A stretch of DNA of 16,033 bases, from positions 1 through 16,033 of the forward strand of contig JBBAAC010000034.1 in assembly GCA_041658465.1 (NCBI GenBank), given 5' to 3'. A program made the translations under genes and the position numbers. Position 1 is the stretch's first letter, and the number at the start of each line of letters is the position of its first letter. The notes beneath the pieces are model-generated. The model ran no database searches and was not told the origin of the DNA. It was given only the letters and a program-made list of their open reading frames with translations. The stretch comes from JAJZQH01 sp041658465 (lineage in GTDB: Bacteria > UBA10199 > 2-02-FULL-44-16 > JAAZCA01). This document shows, one piece after another, positions 6,443 through 12,230 of this stretch.

Positions 6443-6469
6443 GGTTTGGGAAAAGGAGCTTGGTAATAG

Positions 6470-8134
6470 TTACTGATAGCGGATCAGTGCGCCAAAATTT
6501 CCACCCCCGAGCGATCCCGCTATTGTAATCGCCTCGGGAACCGTCGTGACGTTGTAGAACTTCGCCGTCGTGCCGTCGATGGACGCTGTGTGATAGCCGT
6601 TGTACTGATTGAGATTCACGCCGTTGAGCTGCGTGCCGCGCCCGTCTTCGACATCGCCCTCCAGCATTACGCCTTGCCACTCACCGGTCGCCGCATTCTT
6701 CGTGCGCGGCCGATAGGTAAACCGGGAGTCCTGACTTATCCCGCGATCGGACATCGCCAGGGTCACGACCCACCGGCTCACGAATTGCGGAAACTGACTG
6801 AAGTCCTGGGCACCGGCAAACGCTGCCTCCAGGTTAGCGACGCCGCGAAGATTGGTCTGCTCTATATTTTTCATGAACGCGTTGCCGTCGGAAGCCTGCT
6901 CGTACATGTAACGAAGGAAGAGATACGATGCGCCGCGCTCCATCAGGTTGGGCGAAGACTGGGTGAGGAACCCGTAGGTCGATGGGCTCGCGAGATAGAG
7001 AGAATACCTGGATGGATTCTCTCTGTTGTGCCCCATGAGATCCTCAGCAAGATGCGACAGGCCTTCGTTCAGCCAGTTTTCCTCGGGCTGTCCGCCGTTC
7101 ACGAGCACGTGCTGATTGTAGCTGATCGCATGCTGCAGCTCGTGCGGGAGAACCGCGGGCAAGAGGTTCTGCATGGCGAACGCCTTGGTTATCGCATATC
7201 CAAACTGCCCAGCCTCGTCCGGCACCATCGTGTAGATGACTTCCCTGTGATTCGAGGTCGGATTCGACTGGCTGCGCTCGTATTCGTCGCCAGCGTAGTA
7301 GTAGCCGGTGATCACGCCGCCGCCGAGCGCGCCCAGCTTATTGATCTGGCTCGTCATCAGCACATGAACCCTGCCGTCACCATCAACGTCCGAGGTGTTG
7401 CCTAACAGCGCCTGCTCCTCGGCAACCACCCGGTTGAACTCGCTGCAGAGGCCCTGGACGTCCGCATCGCTCAGCACATCCGCAGAAATCGTGGCATCCA
7501 CATAGAAGGCCACCGAGTCTTCCACGCAACGCACACTGCCCCGCACCTCGACGTACGAGTTGACTGAACTGAGGCTCGACAGGACCCTGAAGGTCTCCGT
7601 ATCGCCGATGCTCATTGCCTTGATGATGCTCATCGACTTCAACATTCCTTCATTGGCGGAGAGGACTTCCTGATCGGCGAGGCCCTCTTCAGAGGCCCTG
7701 AGCCAGGCGCTCATGATCTCTTCCGCGCCGTAACCCTCATCTTCCGGGATCGGCTCTGACTCTACGGCCATCGCCTTGGATGAAGGATCGATCTCAGGCA
7801 GGGAGAGGTCGGCCGAGAGCTGCACCGAAGTGCTTGCGCCGGTCTCATTGTAAGATCCGACCGCAAGGATGAACTTCGCGCTGGAATCGACGCCGCTGAA
7901 GTCGATCCTTATCTCGCCGGCATCGCCCACATCTACAATCATCGCATCGCCTACGGCGAGTTCCTTGGGCATCGAATGAAGAGCGGTCACCGTGGTGCCG
8001 GTGCCGCTCGTCTGACCACCCTCTGTAGTTACGCCGTCGCCTACTGCATTGTACCCACCGCCGCACCCTGCTAAAGTCGCAGCCAACATAATTGCGAGGC
8101 AGGCTACCCATCCCCTCTTCCCCCTCGGCTTCAT
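6470..8134 (-). CDS. Secreted lipoprotein with HExxH zinc-metalloprotease motif (M30/hyicolysin-like)
   Basis: Predicted lipid-anchored metallopeptidase of 554 residues. The signal sequence ends L21-A-G-C24, a classic lipobox, followed by a Gly-rich linker. Residues about 45-245 form an unassigned N-terminal part. D249-V-D-G-D-G-R-V resembles the DxDxDG stretch that precedes the catalytic region in M30-type peptidases. The zinc motif is H331-E-L-Q-H335, followed by N356-E357-G-L-S-H361-L-A-E364; E357 is a plausible third ligand or, in gluzincin style, part of the NExxxxE arrangement. The C-terminal 50 residues look beta-rich. The start at 8134 is chosen because AAGGAG lies 6 nt upstream and the lipobox is correctly placed. 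An upstream in-frame ATG (8203) would precede the sigma-54 promoter. It is monocistronic, ended by a hairpin. The protease call is good; the exact family is tentative. Confidence 0.8.
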   Translation of the reverse strand: MKPRGKRGWVACLAIMLAATLAGCGGGYNAVGDGVTTEGGQTSGTGTTVTALHSMPKELAVGDAMIVDVGDAGEIRIDFSGVDSSAKFILAVGSYNETGASTSVQLSADLSLPEIDPSSKAMAVESEPIPEDEGYGAEEIMSAWLRASEEGLADQEVLSANEGMLKSMSIIKAMSIGDTETFRVLSSLSSVNSYVEVRGSVRCVEDSVAFYVDATISADVLSDADVQGLCSEFNRVVAEEQALLGNTSDVDGDGRVHVLMTSQINKLGALGGGVITGYYYAGDEYERSQSNPTSNHREVIYTMVPDEAGQFGYAITKAFAMQNLLPAVLPHELQHAISYNQHVLVNGGQPEENWLNEGLSHLAEDLMGHNRENPSRYSLYLASPSTYGFLTQSSPNLMERGASYLFLRYMYEQASDGNAFMKNIEQTNLRGVANLEAAFAGAQDFSQFPQFVSRWVVTLAMSDRGISQDSRFTYRPRTKNAATGEWQGVMLEGDVEDGRGTQLNGVNLNQYNGYHTASIDGTTAKFYNVTTVPEAITIAGSLGGGNFGALIRYQ

Positions 8135-8443
8135 GGCTGGCTCCTTTCCCTTGCCCTCCGACCCGTTAATGAGCAAGGTACGTGCCAGCCTGTTGCCAAT
8201 CATTTTGGCCTTATTTTATTTTAATATTCAAATAGTTACATATGCGTCCTATTTTAAATGTCTTATTATATGGGTTAATATTTACCTTCTGATATCATTT
8301 CTACCATATCATAATGATAATGTTATTTTATTACAGATAGTTATTAATGGGTTTGTTTATTGTCATCGATTTGACTGATGGTTTGTTAATACCCATTGCG
8401 CATGTGGTTAGAGGTATACTAGAAGTCAGGCGAGGGTAATTAC
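8135..8443. other. 309-bp divergent regulatory region, AT-rich in the middle
   Basis: No gene is seen. The part next to the metalloprotease gene has GC content like its neighbours and carries the sigma-54 promoter and ribosome-binding site. From about 8205 to 8400 the DNA becomes visibly AT-rich, unlike the rest of the window. It holds an IHF-like sequence (8226-8238, one mismatch to WATCAANNNNTTR), a perfect ATCAT-A-ATGAT palindrome (8308-8318) and a separated inverted pair AATGGGT (8346-8352)/ACCCATT (8391-8397). TATACT at 8415-8420 is a possible -10 box for the radical SAM gene, but no good -35 accompanies it. Confidence 0.7.
8172..8187 (-). promoter_or_regulatory. Sigma-54 (RpoN) -24/-12 promoter of the metalloprotease gene
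   Basis: The minus strand reads TGGCACG-TACC-TTGCT, matching the published consensus TGGCACG-N4-TTGCW at every defined position, with GG and GC separated by 10 nt. The predicted start is near 8161, leaving a leader of about 27 nt with an AAGGAG ribosome-binding site (8146-8141) before the ATG at 8134. The AT-rich DNA upstream is suitable for an enhancer-binding protein and IHF. Confidence 0.75.
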
Positions 8444-9358
8444 TTGAATAAACGATATAATTCCTTGAACGCGTGGCTGAGGTCCCGTTTTCATGAGCGG
8501 GTATTTAAGCTCGTACTTGAAAGCGGTCTCACATGCCCCAATCGGGACGGCACGGCGGGCAACGAGGGATGCATCTTCTGCCATCCGGATTCGCTCAAGT
8601 CCAATACGGCCCTGAATCATCCCATCAGACCTATCCGAGAACAGATCAGGGAAGGCCTTCATTATATAGGTAAGCGTCACGGCGCATATAAGGTCATCTC
8701 CCACTTTGGAAGCGGTTCAAACACGTACGCGCCGGCAGACGTCCTCGAACCGCTATTGAATGATGCGATCGACAATCCGGCCGTGGTCGGACTCGCTATA
8801 TCCACGAGACCGGATTGCATCTCCGATGACCATCTGCGCCTGCTCAGCGAATTCAGCGCGAGGACGCTCCTCTGGGTGGAGCTCGGCCTGCAGTCGTCGC
8901 ACGACTCAACCCTCAGATGGATGGAGCGCGGCCACACCGCCGCACAGTTCGCCGATGCCTGCGAGCGCCTGCATAGCCGCGGGATAATGACCTGTGCGCA
9001 TGTGATATTGGGGCTTTCGGAAGAGACGCCTGAGATGATGATAGAGACCGCGCGCTTCCTCATAAAAGCGCGCGTATGGGGCGTGAAGATCCACAACCTT
9101 CACGTGCTCAAGGGCACAAAGCTTGGGCGCATGTACGATGAAGGGCAAGTGAACCTGCCATCGCTTGAGACCTATGCGGGATGGGCCGTCGATTTTCTAG
9201 AGGCGCTCTCGCCCGAAATGGTGATCCACAGGTTTCAGGGCCACAGCCGGCGCAGCCTCACGGTCGCGCCGCTGTGGTCCATCAACAAGCTCGCGGTATT
9301 CAACGCGGTGGAAGCGGAATTGGTAAGACGGGATACGTGGCAGGGAAAAAGATTCTAG
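8444..9358 (+). CDS. yhcC: YhcC-family radical SAM protein
   Basis: Cytoplasmic iron-sulfur enzyme of the YhcC/TIGR01212 radical SAM group, whose physiological reaction was not established as far as I know. The 304-residue length is typical. The cluster motif has the family's unusual spacing: C31-PNRDGTAGNEG-C43-IF-C46. Other family blocks are I119-STRPDC followed by D128-DHL, W144-VELGLQS, and a C-terminal segment with HRFQGHSRRSLTVAPLW. The start is TTG at 8444, preceded by CGAGGG about 7 nt upstream, and gives the expected N-terminus; no ATG or GTG near the N-terminus serves better. The gene is divergent from the metalloprotease. Its stop overlaps the stop of the TPR gene on the other strand by three bases, so the pair ends tail-to-tail with no separating terminator. 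Confidence 0.93.
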   Translation: MNKRYNSLNAWLRSRFHERVFKLVLESGLTCPNRDGTAGNEGCIFCHPDSLKSNTALNHPIRPIREQIREGLHYIGKRHGAYKVISHFGSGSNTYAPADVLEPLLNDAIDNPAVVGLAISTRPDCISDDHLRLLSEFSARTLLWVELGLQSSHDSTLRWMERGHTAAQFADACERLHSRGIMTCAHVILGLSEETPEMMIETARFLIKARVWGVKIHNLHVLKGTKLGRMYDEGQVNLPSLETYAGWAVDFLEALSPEMVIHRFQGHSRRSLTVAPLWSINKLAVFNAVEAELVRRDTWQGKRF

Positions 9359-10473
9359 ACGCCGCCGCCAAGGCCGCGGATGCGCTTCACCGCATCCTGT
9401 ATCTTGGGTTCCAGAAGCACGGCGGCCTTGTATTCGTTCGCTGCCTTCTCCTTGTCGCCCTTTAGCTCTGCGAGGCGACCGAGCCAGTAATGGGCATAGG
9501 CCGGCCAGTATCGCCCGCCCTGCTGCAGGCGGATGAATTCGTTAAGCTCCTTCTCCGCCTCATCGAACTTCGATGGGTCCCCCTTTAGAACGAGCGCAAC
9601 GCCTATGAAAAAGTGCGGCTGGGTGATGGCAGGATCGATGGCAATGATACCGCGGAAATGATTCACAGCGGCGTCGTATTGCTTCAGCGCTATCATCGTC
9701 TTGCCCATCAGCCTTTTGAAAATAACGTTGTTCGGATAGCGCGCGAGGTATTCATCCAGCAGCCGCTTCGCATCCGGGAACCTGCGCTCCTCGAAATACA
9801 TTATGACGAGGTTAACGCGGGCGAGGTCTCTTGCGAAGCTTCCCTCGCGCGCAACCCTCTCCACTATTGAGATCCCCTCAGCGCGCTTGTCGGGGAACAT
9901 GTGCAGAAACCACAGATCCCGGGTGAAAACCGACCGCCAATAGAGGTACATGCCGAGCCCGAAATCCGCGTCCATGAATTTGGGATCCATCTCCTTCACG
10001 CGCCGGAAGAGCTGGCGCGACTTGCCGCCCGCGACGTAAGCGTCCCACCACTGGTCCTTGCGCGCCTTGAAGAAACCGTCGAGCCCCATGAGCGAGCCGG
10101 ATAGAAAGAGCTGCCACGAGCTGGGGTGATAGCACTGCATGATCCCGTTCACGCGCTTGATCCCGTCCTTTGCGGCAGCCAGAAATTCATTCTCGAGATG
10201 GAAATCCTCGCGCTCGAGCATCTGGACTTCCGCCGTAGCCATGAGGCCGAAGTCGCCGGCGGGCGAGTCGGGGTATTCGCGCGCCAGGGCCTCGAATATG
10301 GCTTTTGCCTCAACGTAGCGCCTCTCGAATATCTTCCCCTGACCCTCCATCGCCTTTGCCGCAATGGCCTCGTCATCCTTGTTCGCGCACTCCGCAAACG
10401 CCACGCCGGCCCTTGCGCCCGCCGGGAACGACAAACAAACCACAAACAGGAAGATCGCGATCGCTCTGTTCAT
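9355..10473 (-). CDS. Exported tetratricopeptide-repeat protein
   Basis: A 372-residue protein with a signal peptide (hydrophobic core about 4-20, likely cleavage after A-R-A near 22) and no convincing lipobox, so probably periplasmic. TPR-like helical pairs occur near 42-75 (FERRYVEAKAIFEALAREYP) and in a C-terminal array of about 215-360 (units around YFEERRFPDAKRLLDEYL, IALKQYDAAVNHFRGIIAID, FDEAEKELNEFIRL and LKGDKEKAANEYKAAVLLEP). The middle part, with D139-xWWDAY and F171-GLGMYLYWRS, resembles the region seen in TTC39/IML2-like TPR proteins. It is likely a scaffold for protein-protein contacts; no enzyme motif is seen. The start at 10473 is chosen for its signal peptide and GGAGG 3 nt upstream. 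It is divergent from the GGDEF/HD-GYP gene and convergent with yhcC. Confidence 0.85.
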   Translation of the reverse strand: MNRAIAIFLFVVCLSFPAGARAGVAFAECANKDDEAIAAKAMEGQGKIFERRYVEAKAIFEALAREYPDSPAGDFGLMATAEVQMLEREDFHLENEFLAAAKDGIKRVNGIMQCYHPSSWQLFLSGSLMGLDGFFKARKDQWWDAYVAGGKSRQLFRRVKEMDPKFMDADFGLGMYLYWRSVFTRDLWFLHMFPDKRAEGISIVERVAREGSFARDLARVNLVIMYFEERRFPDAKRLLDEYLARYPNNVIFKRLMGKTMIALKQYDAAVNHFRGIIAIDPAITQPHFFIGVALVLKGDPSKFDEAEKELNEFIRLQQGGRYWPAYAHYWLGRLAELKGDKEKAANEYKAAVLLEPKIQDAVKRIRGLGGGV

Positions 10474-10503
10474 AATCCTCCGAGTAGCATCACTCGATAT
10501 GCG

Positions 10504-10532
10504 TTGCAAGTAAGACCCTCCTCGTCTATTAT
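10504..10532 (+). promoter_or_regulatory. Sigma-70 promoter of the GGDEF/HD-GYP gene
   Basis: TTGCAA (10504-10509), a 17-nt spacer, then TATTAT (10527-10532). The predicted start point (about 10539) is within a few bases of the ATG at 10542, and no Shine-Dalgarno is visible, so the message may be leaderless. Confidence 0.55.
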
Positions 10533-10533
10533 A
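10528..10533 (-). promoter_or_regulatory. Consensus -10 box facing the TPR gene
   Basis: The minus strand reads TATAAT, fully consensus, overlapping the plus-strand -10 by five bases. The matching -35 position (10556-10551) reads TGCCGT, which is weak. It would leave a leader of roughly 48 nt before the TPR gene's ATG at 10473. Confidence 0.4.
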
Positions 10534-10541
10534 CGCAATCG

Positions 10542-12104
10542 ATGACGGCTACGGCATCCCCTGACGCAAAGCTTTCAATCTCAATCCTAGCAAAGCTTCC
10601 TGCCGACGTAAAACTCGTTCAGAAGGCTCTGGCGCACGTCTATCCCGGGGCAACGATCCGCGCCGTAGCGAATGAGGACGAGATGGATGAGTCGGACGCA
10701 TCGCTTGCGATCGTCGACGCGGATGCAGCCCACGAAGCGAGGATCGATCACATACTCGACTCCCAGGCCGACACGCCGATAGTGCTCGTGGTGAAGGACC
10801 TCACGGAGGTGAGGCGATTCAGCCGGCACCTCACAGGCCGACGCGCCATAATCACAAAAGCCGATATGGAGGGAATCGGGCTCATACAGGCGATCCATCA
10901 CCTCATGGAGCGCCAGAGGCTTCAGGAGCAGCTCCGAAAGGTGTCGCATCGCTTAAAGGAGCAGTCGATCCGCGACGATCTCACAAAGCTCTTCAATCAC
11001 CGCCATTTCAACGAACTCCTCGCCTGCGAGATCAAGAAGGCTAACCGCTACAAGCGGCCGCTGGGGCTGGTGATCGTATCCATCAAGAATTTCACGGCGC
11101 TCAACGAGGCGCTGGGGCATCACGAGGGGGATCGGGTGCTCGTGCGCGCCACTGAGATAATAAGGGGCGCCGTACGAGAGGTCGATATCCCGGCCAGATA
11201 CGGCGACAACGAATTCGCCGTCATCCTGCCCGAGTCGGACGAAGCGGCCGCAGCGATCGTCGCGGCCCGCATACGGGATGCGCTCTCCTCCATCGCGCTG
11301 CCGGGCGAAGGCGCGCTCGCTCACGTTGCGGTGAGTTCCGGCATCGGGGCGCTCTCGCACACCGTGCTCACGAAGGAGGATCTTCTCAAGACTGCGCTCG
11401 GCGCGCTCATCGTGGCGAAACGCAACGGCGGGGGAACGATCTGCACCTCGAACGATGTCGAGTCCCGCAGGAGGGAGCTGAGGGAGAACCGACAGCTCAT
11501 CGAGCAGCTATCGGAACGCATAGCCGCGCTCACGAGCGATGCCCAGCTCTCGTATTTCCGGTCGCTGATGAAGGCGATCGGCGATATCCCGGTGGTCAAG
11601 AAGCTCCTGCTCCCGCACTCCGAAAGGGTCGCCTTCTTTGCACAGAGGCTTGCGGAGTGCGTTGGCTTCACGGGCGATTCGGCGCGCTCTCTGTACAGGG
11701 CCGGCCTGCTTCACGACGCCGGCAAGATCGCCATCGACCAGGGGATACTTACAAAACCGTCACGCCTCTCGGAGCCGGAGGAGGCGCTTGTGAGGCAGCA
11801 CCCCGGGTTCGCGCTGCAGATATTCGGACGCCCGCCCCTGCTCGCAGCTGAGATCGAGGCCGTGCTGCACCACCACGAACGCTATGACGGCGGCGGGTAC
11901 CCGGACGGCATCGGAGGCGGCGAGATCCCGCTGGCGGCCAGGATTATGGCCATCGCAGAGGCATGGGACACGATGACGACCCCGCAACCATACAGGCAGA
12001 CGCCGCTTACGCTCGACGCGGCCCTGGCCGAGCTGCGCAGCCAGGCGGGCAGACAGTTCGACCCGGACCTGATAGACAAATTCACCGGCCTGATAGCCGG
12101 ATGA
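10542..12104 (+). CDS. Pseudo-receiver / degenerate GGDEF / HD-GYP regulatory protein
   Basis: A 520-residue soluble protein in the cyclic-di-GMP family. Residues about 10-120 look like a receiver fold with weak conservation (A56-I-V-D-A-D as the possible phosphoacceptor region, K106). A short helix leads into a GGDEF domain (145-305) starting D145-D-L-T-K-L-F-N. Its signature is G221-D-N-E-F225 instead of GGDEF, and the metal-binding aspartates of the LDIDxFK strand are S180 and K182, so cyclase activity is unlikely. A coiled linker (305-335) leads to an HD-GYP phosphodiesterase domain: H359-S-E-R-V, H391-D392, H420-P, H443-H-H, G452-Y-P. The metal-ligand Asp of the usual AxADxxDA motif is E473. 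It therefore probably hydrolyses cyclic-di-GMP, or senses nucleotides through the GGDEF domain. The ATG at 10542 lacks a Shine-Dalgarno; a later start cannot be excluded. Confidence 0.9.
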   Translation: MTATASPDAKLSISILAKLPADVKLVQKALAHVYPGATIRAVANEDEMDESDASLAIVDADAAHEARIDHILDSQADTPIVLVVKDLTEVRRFSRHLTGRRAIITKADMEGIGLIQAIHHLMERQRLQEQLRKVSHRLKEQSIRDDLTKLFNHRHFNELLACEIKKANRYKRPLGLVIVSIKNFTALNEALGHHEGDRVLVRATEIIRGAVREVDIPARYGDNEFAVILPESDEAAAAIVAARIRDALSSIALPGEGALAHVAVSSGIGALSHTVLTKEDLLKTALGALIVAKRNGGGTICTSNDVESRRRELRENRQLIEQLSERIAALTSDAQLSYFRSLMKAIGDIPVVKKLLLPHSERVAFFAQRLAECVGFTGDSARSLYRAGLLHDAGKIAIDQGILTKPSRLSEPEEALVRQHPGFALQIFGRPPLLAAEIEAVLHHHERYDGGGYPDGIGGGEIPLAARIMAIAEAWDTMTTPQPYRQTPLTLDAALAELRSQAGRQFDPDLIDKFTGLIAG

Positions 12105-12147
12105 ACGCCACGGCCGCATCGGCATTCGCTTTCAAAGGGTTCGCGCA

Positions 12148-12176
12148 TTGACAGTTTCGCCTCTGAGGCGTATAAA
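12148..12176 (+). promoter_or_regulatory. Strong sigma-70 promoter of ftsK
   Basis: TTGACA (12148-12153, exact consensus), a 17-nt spacer, then TATAAA (12171-12176, one mismatch). Transcription would start near 12183, about 48 nt before the ftsK ATG. It lies just past the end of the HD-GYP gene, so ftsK need not depend on read-through. Confidence 0.75.
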
Positions 12177-12230
12177 ATTTTATGCCTTTCAGCACGCAGC
12201 ACTCAACAATGATAAAGGGTTGAACCAGTC

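Larger units (their letters stand above)
6160..6469. other. 310-bp gene-free spacer
   Basis: No credible gene. Moving rightwards it holds: a possible lgt promoter (6168-6196), four imperfect 9-bp GCCAGCAAG repeats (6211-6248), the paired palindromes R3 (6261-6345), an inverted copy of the 9-bp repeats (6362-6397), and a strong hairpin (6403-6442) behind the metalloprotease gene. Confidence 0.8.

Noticed and set aside
8135..8203. Upstream ATG for the metalloprotease at 8203
   Set aside because: It would place the lipobox 23 residues too far in and the start upstream of the sigma-54 promoter.
8415..8420. TATACT as a firm promoter for the radical SAM gene
   Set aside because: No -35 box at 16-18 nt and no extended -10; kept only as a remark in the spacer entry.
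9340..9375. Frameshift or gene fusion at the yhcC/TPR junction
   Set aside because: The two genes are on opposite strands and simply overlap at their stop codons; both proteins are full length.
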